Program-made: the position numbers and the translations under genes
The notes under the pieces: model-generated
The model's input: only the letters and a program-made list of their open reading frames with translations
Told to the model about the DNA's origin: nothing
Databases searched by the model: none
From: Gymnopus androsaceus JB14
Lineage: Eukaryota; Basidiomycota; Agaricomycetes; Agaricales; Omphalotaceae
Length of the DNA: 48,173 bases
Direction of reading: 5' to 3'
Assembly (NCBI GenBank): GCA_009733575.1
Contig: ML769474.1
Location: 172,506 to 220,678, forward strand
Shown here: one piece after another, positions 22,709 through 33,701 of the stretch
Position numbering within the stretch: the stretch's first letter is position 1
Layout: every line of letters starts with the position of its first letter

Positions 22709-25662
22709 GACACCTACCTGATGATCCTATCCACAAAGAATATTGGAGGTTGCATCAGGATATGGCCCGAGAGATGGAATATGCAAAGAAGCTGCATTGG
22801 GAGACATATCTTGAATCCCTCACAAAGGCGGATAAGTGGGGGGCAGCAAAGATGGTCCGACGGGGCTTCAGTGATGGGGGGGCAGTCCAAGTACCCGAGC
22901 TGGAGGTAAAAGATGAGAATGGAAGAACAACGAGGCTGACAGCCAATGTTGATAAGGCAGAGGCCTTCAAGGCTGCCTTCTTCCCTGATGCGCCAGGGGT
23001 TTTGCTGGTACCGGAGGGTGCAGTGTACCCAAAGGAGGCATGGTCCTTTCGACCCCCTATGAATCATCAGTTTGCTAACGCTATAAAAAGGATGAAGCCT
23101 TACAAGGCCACTAGGCCTGGAAGCATACCTAATGTTCTCTTTCTCAAAGCTAATGAGTTCATTATTCCACATCTAGGACCGATTTACAGGGCAACCTTCA
23201 CGCTGCGCTACTTCCCGGATGACTGGGTGCTCAACCAAACCATAGTGATACGAAAACCTGGCAAAACCAATTACAAGCTTCCGGGTTCATCGCGTCCAGT
23301 CGTCCTCTCGAAGGGACATGCATGCATTGTACACAGTACAGTTGCGGAAGATGTGGTCAAGCAAGGGGAGCTGCACGGCTTATTCCCCCCTCTACAGTTT
23401 GGAAGCAGACCGGGGAGGAGTACCACGGACTCACTGCACCTCTTTATATCAACCATCAAACAAGCCTGGAGGAAAGGTAAAGTTGTCTCGGCACTGGCTT
23501 TGGACATCAAGGGAGCATACCCCAGTGTCAACCTCCCTATGTTACAACACGAACTATGTATGGCAGGTGTTCCTCGGGAGATAACGGAATGGCTGGGAAG
23601 GAGGTATGAGAAACGGAAAACTCAGATCATCTTTGATGACTATGCCTCGGAGGCTTTTCAGCCTCCAGGTGGTCTTGACCAGGGCAACCCTTTCGCAGGG
23701 ATCCAATACATTTTCTACAACAGTGGTCTGCTGAAGGTAATACGACAGAAGGCGGACGAGCTTGGTTTATTATTTGTTGATGATGCCATACTGATAGCGT
23801 GGGCCACATCCTTCCTGGAGACACACAAACGGATAGAACAGCTGATGAACGATCCAGGAGGGGTGATGGAATGGGCAGCGAACCACAATTGCTCCTTTGG
23901 GATAGATAAATTCCAATTTGCAGACTTTACACGTAGGAGAGGCCCACATCCGACAATTAGGAGGAAGACAGTACCAATGAGGGGAGAGTCAATCACAATA
24001 GGGGGGAAAGTGATAGAACGTAAAGAGGGGGTAAAGCTACTTGGAGTGTTCATGGATAGCGAACTGCGGTTCAAGCAACAAGCAGCAGAGGCAATTCAGA
24101 AGGGCCAGACATGGCTCTCGCAGTTTCGGAGACTATCTCGTACGGCGGGAGGGGTGGCTGCAGAGCATGTATGGGATTGGTACATTGCTATACTGATAAA
24201 CAGCATGCTATATGCAGCAGATGTCTTTCTAGCTCCTCAACAACATCCAGGTACACAGTCAAAAGACCGAAGCATCCGTAAGAAGCCCGGTTGAGCAATC
24301 ATATCCAAATTAGCCTCTGTCCAGTGTCAGGCCGCAATCATCATCACTGGAGCATTGCCATCCACACACACTGACCTATTGGATATTCACTCTGGACTCC
24401 TACCCATGCCACTCGCCATTGACAAAGTCCGCCAACGTGCAGCAGTTCGAATTGCCTCGCTACCTCCCAGCCACCCCCTTACGGCCATAGCACAAAAAGC
24501 CTCTACCCGATACATCAAAAAACACTTTTCTACACTCCACGATCTCATGAACTCCTTCAAACTGAACCCAAAAGGGATGGAAAAAAGGCAGGCAGTGCGG
24601 AATGTAGCAGGGTGGGAATCAGAGGTACTCATTAGGAGGTGGGAAGATAAGGAGGATGCTCTGAAACAAGTAGAGGAGGACAAAGCAGCATACCAGCTTT
24701 TCACGGATGGATCAGGGATTGAAGGAAGGGTTGGAGCAGCGGCAGTTCTGTACAAGGACAGAGAGAAGGTCACATCACTGAGGCTATGCCTGGGGTCAGA
24801 AAGGGAACATGAAGTTTTCGAGGCAGAATCAGTGGGCCCCACGCTAGGCCTGGAGTTGTTGCGGAGGGAAAGGAGAAGCGAGGTCAAGGCAGTCTCTATA
24901 TGGATTGATAACACATCCGCGATCATCGCAACCAGCTCAAACCTCCCAGGTCCAGCCCATTATCTAATGGATCACTTCCACAAGCTTCTGGGTCAAGTCA
25001 AACGCCGCCACCCACAAATGGAAATCACGGTCGGATGGGTTCCGGGTCATGAAGGGGTTGAGGGGAACGAGGCAGCAGATGAGGAAGCTAAGGGTGCTGC
25101 GCTATGTGGGTCAAGCCCAAAAGCCAGCTTACCTGGATGCCTACGAAAATCCCTTCCGGCGAGCTGTTCAGCAGCCCGGAAGACGTTCGCGAAAGCCTTA
25201 AATGTTCTCCATGACACCATGTTCCGACGTTCACCCCGGTATTCGGATTTTCAGAGGGTGGCAAAGGGAGATGCAACGCAGATAGCTAGAAGATTCAAAA
25301 AGATGTTGACGGGACTGGCCAAGAAGCACATGAGCATCTTGATCCAATTACGGACTGGCTATAACTACCTCTACCGGCATCTCAACCGCATTGGGAAAGT
25401 GCAATCCCCAGACTGCCTGGGTTGCGCTCGGGCACCAGAGACAGCTTTCCATTACTTACTGCAGTGCCCAGCTCATAGGGGAGCTCGGGCTAGGTTAAGA
25501 TCAGAGGTTGGCAGGGAGAAGATGACACTTACAGGACTTTTAGATGAAGAGAAGTCCCTTACTCCACTATTTGATTTTATCAACTCTACAGGCCGATTTA
25601 AGCACATCTTTGGTACACTACCACCGATAGGCAGAGATGAAGAAGAAGAGGGAGATAGATGA
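22709..25662 (+). pseudogene. LINE pol: reverse transcriptase plus RNase H, one nonsense codon
   Basis: A single frame runs from the truncation point to TAG/TGA at 25662, broken only by TGA at 24292-24294. Reverse transcriptase motifs are in order: KPGKTNYKLPGSSRPVVLS, FGSRPGRSTTDS, ALDIKGAYPSV (catalytic Asp), GLDQGNPFAG and FVDDAILIA, the FVDD form of the YADD box. After the stop come RNase H motifs FTDGSG, AESVGPTLGLELL, WIDNTSAI and GWVPGHEGVEGNEAAD, with the expected acidic residues, then a Cys/His finger (CLGCARAPETAFHYLLQC). RNase H after reverse transcriptase fits the Tad/I-like fungal LINEs. The first Met of the long frame (22750) is not the true start. The TGA lies where CGA would fit, so this copy was intact until recently. 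Confidence 0.93.
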
Positions 25663-25967
25663 ACAGGGAACTGGAGATAGACGGAGCTAGGTGGACTCAT
25701 GGATGAGCACCAAATCCACTCAACTTAATTCACTATATTCACTTTACATCAGGCCTCGCCGCCTGGTGCATTACTCATAATCATGCGACTTGTTCGCTTC
25801 GAGCCCTGCTTTGGCAGGCTCCAGCCTTTGCTACGTATAACAACTCTCAACGTTCATAGATTCTCGCTCATTACATATATCTACTTACAGCTGTAGCGTA
25901 ACGCCTACCATATCCCTCGGGACAGAGGGCAATAAACTAGGATGGAAAAAAAAAAAAAAAAAAAAAA
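22709..25967 (+). mobile_element. 5'-truncated non-LTR retrotransposon (LINE) with poly-A and target duplication
   Basis: The insertion ends in a run of 22 A (25946-25967). It is flanked by AAACACTCATTGCC (22695-22708) and AAACACTCATTACC (25965-25978), a target duplication of about 11-14 bp with one change. The coding sequence is already open at the first inserted base and lacks the endonuclease domain, the usual result of incomplete target-primed reverse transcription. A 3' UTR of about 280 bp separates the stop from the poly-A. Confidence 0.93.
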
Positions 25968-26143
25968 CACTCATTACCAGGTATATAATTTATCACATGT
26001 ATCTGATTTGGTGACCGAGAATACCGCTTTGCCATCAGGCGCATGTAATGTGATGCTGTAATTCAATTATACTATGTTGCCGCTGTCAATTGTAATTCAT
26101 TTGTTGACATTGATATTAATTACAATTGTAAGTGTTTGTAAAC

Positions 26144-26311
26144 AAATCCAATGCCGTAGGTTGTCCCTCTTCCTTCTTCCCTCCAACTTACTACTTACCC
26201 TTCTCCTAATCCAACGCAATACCCACTAAAACCTTGTTTGATCCTCGCTCAATTCCTGTTTCTTGACAGAGCATTGAATTGATGCTCTGGAGTGCTCTGA
26301 CTGCTCTGGCT
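26144..26311. other. No recognisable gene
   Basis: Repeats of GCTCTGG/GTGCTCTG (26281-26310) occur beside the next MITE. Nothing else is evident. Confidence 0.3.
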
Positions 26312-26400
26312 CATCAGCAAAACCTGTATCAACTGGGACCCTCTGGGAGCGCTGGCAAGTGCTTGCCAGCACTCTAGAGAACATACAGGTTTTGCTGATG
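26312..26400. mobile_element. 89-bp hairpin MITE with CATCAGCAAAACCTGTA ends
   Basis: Perfect 17-bp inverted ends CATCAGCAAAACCTGTA / TACAGGTTTTGCTGATG enclose an inner palindrome GCTGGCAAGTGCTTGCCAGC. It is the same family as 9573-9679. The ends differ by one base from those of the longer CATCAGMAAAAACTG palindromic family. Confidence 0.8.
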
Positions 26401-26863
26401 TATATGATACATCACACATATTTTTCTCCATCTGTTTGTACCCTGAGTGTTATACCCCCAAGAAAGGAGTGTAAAGCAACTGGGTGAGTGCTGAAAGCTT
26501 TTATTGCACTTGGAAACTTCATACAAGTGAACAAAATAAGCTACCTTGAAATTTCAAAGTCCGCTACCTTATTCAAACTTGAATACAATTTATGCCTTTA
26601 AAATGCATTAAATAGGGACTTGTAATCTATGAAACATATCTTTAGCTGTGTGTAATAGGCTCCAGGCTATCTCCATATATATTTACAGTTGCTGTTCATG
26701 CCAAGGGGTTGCAAAAATTAAGTGCCCAACCGGGGGTTGGTTAGTTAGTCTGGCCATCAAGCCTGAAAAAAAAAAAAAAAAAGTTTGACACCCCTTCTAA
26801 ATGGGTGATTTGGGGAATTTTTGGGGCCTCCTTAGTCCATTGCATTTACCACCAGATGTCTGA

Positions 26864-27587
26864 CATCAGAAAAAACTGTTTTGGGCCCAGGAGGATCCAA
26901 GGTTGCCTAAGAGGCCTAGGAGACTTCAGGTCCTCCTGGGCTCAACAGTTTTTACTAGGGCTCTTCACCGTATCCGTAGCCTACGGTATACGGCCGTAAA
27001 ATACAGTGACCGTTCCATACCGTCTCAGATTTTTGGTCATGGGACCGTACCGTATCTGGTACCGTAATTCCCGTATTTTACCGTACCGTATACAGGGATA
27101 CGGCCGTGCTACGGAGGCTACAGGGAAAGTTTCGATAAAACTGTTGTATTAAAGTGATGATTGAGCTACATACACTACATTTCAATCTTTAACATAGTAT
27201 AGTGTACCGGTCACTTCTGCCTCGATTTTGTGCTTCCAATCTTCAGGTTTTGGTGAGGAGTGACCCAGTCACAGTGTAACAGATGTGCTATCCACATCTG
27301 TGTAGCATTCTTAAGGGTGATTATCCTCAAATATATTTACTGGACTCTCACAGTAGCAATTGTACCTCTTACAGGTGCATTATATGGATTAAAAAATGGT
27401 ACTTGAATAATTGTGTTTGAAACTCCGTACCGTATCCGTATACGGCCGTATTTTTGCCGTACCGTACCGTAGAGCAAAAAATCGAACCATATTCGGCCGT
27501 ACCGTAGCTGCTCCGTGCCGTATCACGGGAAATTTTCACCGTACCATATACGGTATGTAAGGTGAAGAGCCCTAGTTTTTACTGATG
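26864..27587. mobile_element. Short CATCAG-end palindromic element nested in the CAAGGGG MITE
   Basis: It starts CATCAGAAAAAACTGTTTTG and ends AGTTTTTACTGATG. GA duplicates flank it (26862-26863 and 27588-27589), and the empty site CAGATGTCTGATTGAGCTCC exists in copy 1 at about 12521. Without its own inserted element it is only about 97 bp, a miniature form of the 400-bp family. Confidence 0.88.
26956..27574. mobile_element. 619-bp hAT-type MITE, third level of nesting, CCGTA-rich
   Basis: The ends TAGGGCTCTTCACC and GGTGAAGAGCCCTA are perfect inverses flanked by perfect 8-bp GTTTTTAC duplications (26948-26955 and 27575-27582). The two sub-terminal zones are packed with TACCGTA and CGGCCGTA motifs, likely former transposase binding sites. 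No coding sequence. Confidence 0.93.
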
Positions 27588-27951
27588 GATTGAGTTATTC
27601 CGTTGATTCCTCCATTGCCAATAAGTATTTTTTTTGTATGATAGTCACCTTTTCATCACACTAGTCACATAGTGTTAGATAGTACCAAGATCCATCACCT
27701 CAGTGATGATATTTTTTTTTAAAAAGTGTCCATTGAAGATTCATAGTGCATATAGTCCATAGATATCACGAAAAAGTTTAGGATAGTCCAACTGGTGGCT
27801 CTGAGGCAGAAATATTCAATATCTAATCTTGATATACAATATATGGTGCGTGGGAATGCTTACATAGTTAGTTAGTCCGACTAAAAGGCTGGTAACAAAA
27901 AATTTGACCTGCGGTCAACTTTTCAAAAGTTTGCAGCCCCTTGGCTCATGC

Positions 27952-28637
27952 TAATTGCTGGCTAATCAGAAATTATTGTTGAGACAAGATCCATGACTTA
28001 TGCAAATTTTCATGATTATTTCCATGCCAATGAAGCCTCATATGACTGAAATTAAACATTTCCAGTCAATTCTGGTGTTTTACATGAGGTTACAGACTGG
28101 TAAATATGTAAAAATGAGGAACTGAAAGTTCCATCTATCCACTAGCAGTAATGAGCTGCCTTAAATCATGCCCATATGCTTGAACAAGGTCTAGGAGCAT
28201 ATGTAGCACATTGCATAGGCAGCATAGCCATTAATGGTCATCTACAATGTTATATATGGCTTAAGGTAGAATAAGGTAGAATAAGTTAAATAAGTTAACT
28301 TGGTAGGCTAAGGTAGCATTAAGGTAGCAGAGCTTAAAAATCCAAGGTAATTTGGTCGCCACCGCCTAAAGGCTAATGCCAATCGTGATATCTGTGTAAA
28401 GCCTAGTAGCAAGGTCTGAAGTGATGCTTCATGCCTGACTCACCGAAATCCACGCGTAACTGAACTCTCATTCATAATTGTACTCATAACTGCCGCAGAG
28501 TGCGGTTTCTATTGATTTTATACCCAGAGACTTGAACACAGAAACTTCTAGGTAATTGACATTACTCAGCAGGCTGTAGAGTATTTGAATGGTGGTTGGA
28601 ACTTCCTGAATCTTCAGGCGCAGGTCTCAGTTGGTTC
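27952..28637. other. No recognisable gene
   Basis: AAGGTAG/TAAGTTAA low-complexity repeats occur at 28255-28330. No coding signal. Confidence 0.4.
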
Positions 28638-29010
28638 TACAACTCCTGATTGACAAAGAATGATAGATTTATCCAGTTACACAAGAATAATAAGATGCAT
28701 GATAGTCAGGTAGTAGTGGTACAAATAACTTGAGCAATGAGATCAGAAATTTCATAGGACAGATCCACTGCTTTCCGGCATTCCTTTCATTGCCTACACA
28801 CCGCAGACATCAGAGAGCTAATCGCAGTGTGTTTGGAGCATGCCAGATTCGAGCCTATGTGACAATTAGTGTATTGAATAACATTGGCACTGTCGACTAA
28901 AACAGTCTGCATACAATGATATTTCATCTGCCCCAATAAATAAGCTGCATTGTGTGTGTATTAATATGTAAATTCAGCATGAGTGATTTTTTTTTTTGAG
29001 AACTTACCAC

Positions 29011-29214
29011 TCAGGTGGCAGCGTGGATGCTCCACGCGTGTCCACAGTTGGAGCAGCTCTGTCCAGTGCCCTGGGTACCAGTGTAACCGGTGCATCCGCA
29101 GGTTGAGGCGCCGCACTTCCCATTGCCAGGCTTAATTATAATCGGACCATCGGTGGTGGCAGACTGAGTAGTTCCGGTGTTAGAGGCAGACTGAGTAGTT
29201 TCAGTGTTAGACAT
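29011..29214 (-). CDS. Small Cys/His-rich protein, left palindrome copy
   Basis: This is a 67-residue product with a Ser/Thr/Gln-rich N-terminus (MSNTETTQSASNTGTTQSAT) and a compact C-terminal half with five Cys and two His: C-x4-C-x-C-x11-C-x2-C-x-H-x4-H (CGASTCGCTG, CSNCGHAWSIH). The spacing suggests a zinc- or other metal-binding mini-domain. It has too few Cys for a classical metallothionein. There is no signal peptide or membrane segment. The frame is open further upstream (to 29343), but the Met at 29214 matches the right copy and follows a TATA-containing leader. The protein differs from the right copy by one residue (Thr for Ala at position 40). A GTAAGT lies just after the stop and could mark a 3'-UTR intron. 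The function is unknown. Confidence 0.72.
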   Translation of the reverse strand: MSNTETTQSASNTGTTQSATTDGPIIIKPGNGKCGASTCGCTGYTGTQGTGQSCSNCGHAWSIHAAT

Positions 29215-31731
29215 TGTTGGTTCGAGTAAGATTGGAGAGGATTGTAGTAGACTTAGGAGAGAATGATAGAAGAAGGGGAAATTGTTCCCTGTTATATAGA
29301 GGCTGCAGAATAGACGCTTACTGTCGACTCTGGAAGTGTGCACATACTCTATAAGCGCTAGTAGAAGGCTAGAGGCACTTCTTCGCGCTCCGTGAGGTTC
29401 TGGTGTGTCGGATTAGTGTATGCGCCCCATTTCAGGTGTCAGTATGGAGTCAAGTGTTACTGAGCAGGTTGGTATCACATTGAGGGCCTGTTATCATTCA
29501 ATAAGGATTCAATCTTGGTATGTATATACTTATGACAATGTGGAAGCTCGGAGCATGAGAATGATACAAACTTGCTTAGTACTATCTCAATGCAATGCGC
29601 ATACAAGCGCCTCTAGTTGAGTATGTTTGATGTTGATTGAGCTCCGTAGGGCTCTAGCGATTTTTGTGTCATTTTTAGTGTATGAAGTCCATTCCGGGTG
29701 TCAAGCTCTACTGAGCAAGCTGCAATCACTTATATTGGAGTGCGGGAGCGATTTCAATGACCTTTGGTAGGACCCCCAATAATCAGAGAGGAACATAGAT
29801 CCAATGATTCGGTAAAAAACCGGTCAAAAGTACGAAAATATAGGATCCAAATTGCACAGGAAAGCTCAAAAAACACATTGCAATAAAATAATTAAAATAA
29901 ATCTCGGTAAAAATCATCATTTTAGACCAAGTTCAAGTTACGATCTATGTTCCTCCTGATTACTTATCTGGGGTCCTCCTCTGGCGCCTCTTTCTATCCA
30001 ACGTTTTTTTTGATTATTCAAAAAATTAAATCGAATCAATTTAGAGACTACGTAGTATAGTACCTACTGTAGGCTACTGATAATGCGCGACAATGACTTC
30101 ACTAAGAAGCATGAGAATCAGAACTACTAGAACCATTCAACCAATCCAATTCCAACATTCTTCCCTTCTGGATAGGCGCTTAGGTTCGTAAGTAGTAGTA
30201 TGTTTGATGTTAATTGAGCTATGTCGCCATTGTTAGTACATGAAGTCCATTCAGATGTCCATATCCACAGTATAGATTGGTGGCCTGGAACATGCGGGAG
30301 CGATTTCAATGACCTCTGGCGCTGCTCTGTATCCAACCTATTCTTTTAGCATAATCCAAGAATTGTTTTTGGTACCGTAAACCTGGAACGGCCATTGAGT
30401 ACTGAACCATCTTCCTTCCATTCCGAACCTCCTGCCGTTTGGAATAAGTTTGCTTGGCCCTTTCCACTGACATTCTTTCTACGTTCCATGGATTGCGGGA
30501 GGCACATTAACATAGATTCTTTCTATTCATGGATCTTTTTCTGCTTAACGAATGTCATATTGCTGCTTTTACCGCTTTCTCCTGGGCCTCGGATTGAAGG
30601 GCTGATGACATATGCGTCAGAAGGGGAATGGATACTTTGATTTAATCCGAAGCTGCTTCCATCTTTTTTCGGTATTGCTCAGCCTTTGAATGGTTAGAAA
30701 AAGTTGAATAGAAAGGGGCGCCAGAGGTCCGATGACAGAATGACTAAAATCGCTCGCACATGTTCTAGGCGACCAATCTAAGTTGTGAGTATTGACACCT
30801 GAAATGGACCTCATACACCAACAATAGAACATCGTCACTAGAGCCCGGCGACATAGCTCATTAAACTTCAAACATACTTACTACTTATGAACCTAAGCGC
30901 CTATCCAGAAGGGAAGAATGTTGGAGCTCGATTGATTGAATGGTTCTAGTAGTTCTCATCCTCATGCTTCTTAGCGAAGTCAACGTCGCGCATTATCAGT
31001 AGGTACTATACTACGTAGTCTTTAAATTGATTCGATATAATTTCTTGAATGATCAAAAAAAAAAAAAGTTGGAAGGAAAGAGGGCCTGTATTTGTACGGT
31101 GCGGATCCCTAAAAGAGGCATCAGAGGAGGTCCTTATTGCAATGTGTTTTTTGAGCTTTCCTGTGCAATTTGGATCCTATATTTTCGTACTTCTGACCGG
31201 TTTTTTACCGAATCATTGGATCTATGTTCCTCTCTGATTATTGGGGGTCCTACCAAAGGTCATTGAAATCGCTCCCGCACTCCAATATAAGTGGTTGCAG
31301 CTTGCTCAGTAAAGCTTGACACCCGGAATGGACTTCATACACTAAAAATGACACAAAAATCGCTAGAGCCCTACGGAGCTCAATCAACATCAAACATACC
31401 CAACTCGAGGCGCTTGTATGCGCATTGCACTGAAATAGTACTAAGCAAGTTTGTATCATTCCCATGCTCCGAGCTTCCACATTTTCATAAGTATATACCA
31501 AGATTGAATCCTTATTGAATGATAACAGGCCCTCAATGTAAATGATACCAACTTGCTCAGTAACACTTGACTCCATACTGACACCTGAAATGGGGCGCAT
31601 ACACTAAGAATCCGACACACCAGAACCTCACGGAGCGCGAAGAAGTGCCTCTAGCCTTCTACTAGCGCTTATAGAGTATGTGCACAGTTCCAGAGTCTAA
31701 GCGACAGTAAGCGTCTATTCTGCAGCCTCTA

Positions 31732-31739
31732 TATAACAG
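31732..31739 (+). promoter_or_regulatory. TATA box of the right Cys/His protein gene
   Basis: CTATATAA stands about 80 bases before the ATG. The mirrored copy serves the left gene. Confidence 0.6.
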
Positions 31740-31813
31740 GGAACAATTTCCCTTTCTTCTATCATTCTCTCCTAAGTCTACTACAATCCTCTCCAATCTT
31801 ACTCGAACCAACA

Positions 31814-32017
31814 ATGTCTAACACTGAAACTACTCAGTCTGCCTCTAACACCGGAACCACTCAGTCTGCCGCCACCGATGGTCCGATTATAATTAAGCCT
31901 GGCAATGGGAAGTGCGGCGCCTCAACCTGCGGATGCACCGGTTACACTGGTACTCAGGGCACTGGACAGAGCTGCTCCAACTGTGGACACGCGTGGAGCA
32001 TCCACGCTGCCACCTGA
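31814..32017 (+). CDS. Small Cys/His-rich protein, right palindrome copy
   Basis: This is the second, divergently oriented copy of the 67-residue protein, with identical Cys/His spacing. A TATA box (CTATATAA, 31732-31739) lies about 80 bases upstream of the ATG, with a pyrimidine-rich tract between (TTTCCCTTTCTTCTATCATT), as in strong fungal promoters. The ATG context is CCAACAATGTC. The same elements are mirrored in the left copy, so both copies keep their promoter. Conservation of the coding part in both arms, while the central zone has drifted, suggests selection or gene conversion. Confidence 0.75.
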   Translation: MSNTETTQSASNTGTTQSAATDGPIIIKPGNGKCGASTCGCTGYTGTQGTGQSCSNCGHAWSIHAAT

Positions 32018-32387
32018 GTGGTAAGTTCTCAGAAACAAATCACTCATGCTGAATTTACATATTAATACACACACAATGCAGCTTATTTATTGGGGCAGAT
32101 GAAATATCATTGTATGCAGACTGTTTTAGTCGACAGTGCCAATGTTATTCAATACACTAATTGTCACATAGGCTCGAATCCGGCATGCTCCAAACACACT
32201 GCGATTAGCTCTCTGATGTCTGCGGTGTGTAGGCAATGAAAGGAATGCCGGAAAGCAGTGGATCTGTCCTATGAAATTTCTGATCTCACCGCTCAAGTTA
32301 TTGTACCACTACTACCTGACAATCATGCATCTTATTATTCTTGTGTAACTGGATAAATCTATCATTCTTTGTCAATCAGGAGTTGTA

Positions 32388-33701
32388 AGAGCATCTGAGA
32401 TCTCACCGGTAGACTACTCAGACAGTAGACTGAGTGCGTGCTCGCTCACACCGCCAATAATATGTACAGCTACGTGGATGACACGAGAGATTACAGGCCT
32501 ACAGTGCCAGGGCAGAGTTCTGGTCTTCAGTGACTGCCAGAATGACCTCTTGTCATATATATTTTTTACTTGCTCCTTTCGACAGAAATTCTGTGGTCTT
32601 TGGCGTATAAAGGGTGGCGCTTCAATCCGAACTCACCCATTCACACTTACTACTTTCTCCCTCATGCTCCTACTTACTACCTTTCGAAGTCTAACTTGCT
32701 CTGGGTATGAACATCACTCGCATCGATTCCCTCCATCTCTTTAGGTTCTTCGCGATTGTCCTAAGCGATATACTACTAGGAAACCCATATGCTTCTTTCA
32801 TTTTTTCCTACCATGACTGATTATTGAATGTTCAGATTAGGGACACAAAGAAACGCATCGGCTATTACAGCCAGAAACAGCAGCAGCGACCTGTCCTATA
32901 CTTCTCATTAGATGTCACTACGTTGAAGGTGACTAGCTCTTCGCATTTCAAAGTTTTGACCGCTCACAGTCTAGATACTGTAGTTTACGATGACAAAGAT
33001 CGTTCACTGGGCAAGCAGCAACGAGCTGTTCTGCGCTACTCCTCACTCACCGACATCTGTCCCTTGCGCTAGGCGCTCAGCCTACGCCCCACTGTCCGCT
33101 CAGACGGTGCTCTTTGGAAACACCTCTTCCTGCGAGATTACAATGATGGTTTATCCTGGCAACGACGTTTTCACCTCCTACAAGTCGCAAACAGGATTCA
33201 TACCAGTTTCTTTTTACAAAGTTTTGACGGAAGTGGCTACGCACCTCGGACTTGATTTCATGACAGTGTTGCTTCCTCTATGAAGTCTTCAGACTTGGGC
33301 GACTTTCGTTCGAACATCAAGTCCCAGTGGATGTAATGTTGAACTCGTACTTGTATCTCACGAGAAGCGTCCTGGTTTGCAGACATCGAGATATTTCGAC
33401 ATAGCCATGAAACTACTTAATGGAACAGGTTTTTCTGGATTCAGTTAGCAGTCTACTCAAAGTGCTGGTAGGATTGCATTTGAGGACTGGCGCTGAAACG
33501 TTGAAAGTTGTGAATATCTCTGACAGTCAGGGAGTGTCATGCTCTGTAAGAACACTACGTCCATACAGCGACTTCGCTATGTTAGGCTCTTGCAGAGCTT
33601 GACAGTTCTCTGATTTCGCAGGCAACGACATTCACTGCGCTTATACTGTTTACCTGTAGGATACAAGTCCTTACCAAATGTACTTGGGAGTAGTATATTA
33701 T
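32388..33701. other. 1.3 kb with a possible promoter but no confident gene
   Basis: A TATA-like GTATAAAGG at 32605-32613 and a CT-rich leader precede ATG 32707 (MNITRIDSLHLFRFFAIVLS, stop after 38 codons). Further on, a frame at about 33070-33250 reads SDGALWKHLFLRDYNDGLSW, which resembles the Trp/Leu/Arg pattern after an F-box. These could be pieces of a broken F-box gene, but I cannot link them. Confidence 0.25.

Larger units (their letters stand above)
22365..26143. mobile_element. Inverted-repeat element split by a LINE insertion
   Basis: A ~63-bp block at 22365-22428 (TTACAATTGTAAATAGTATC, AATGTCTACAAATTTATTAC) recurs as its reverse complement at about 26083-26143 with roughly 80% identity. 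The LINE with its own target duplication sits between them, so the original element was about 0.5 kb. Its superfamily is not clear. Confidence 0.5.
26702..27943 (+). mobile_element. hAT-type MITE, CAAGGGG family, copy 2, host of two nested elements
   Basis: The ends CAAGGGGTTGCA and TGCAGCCCCTTG are flanked by GTTCATGC (26694-26701) and GCTCATGC (27944-27951), an 8-bp duplication with one change. The body matches copies 1 and 3. It is interrupted after ...CAGATGTCTGA at 26863 by the element at 26864-27587. Confidence 0.9.
28638..32387. repeat. 3.75-kb imperfect palindrome (inverted gene duplication)
   Basis: The left arm (28638 to about 30348) and right arm (about 30693 to 32387) are reverse complements over their full length, with a unique spacer of about 340 bp. 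Identity is highest around the gene and the outer ends and lower towards the centre. The left arm has an extra ~100 bp (about 29885-29985). Each arm also contains two diverged direct copies of a ~130-bp block (ATGTTTGATGTTGATTGAGC ... GGGAGCGATTTCAATGACCT). No terminal repeat or target duplication typical of a transposon was found at the outer ends. Confidence 0.9.

Noticed and set aside
22084..26311. GCCAGAGCAG / CTGCTCTGGC motifs as terminal repeats of one large element
   Set aside because: The match is short, the motif is internally repetitive (GCTCTGG) and no target duplication supports it.
29011..29343. 110-residue version of the Cys/His protein
   Set aside because: The upstream extension is translated leader and promoter. 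The mirrored copy does not keep that frame open from the same Met.
31814..32017. Metallothionein
   Set aside because: Only five Cys and two His in an ordered pattern, without the CxC arrays expected of metallothioneins.
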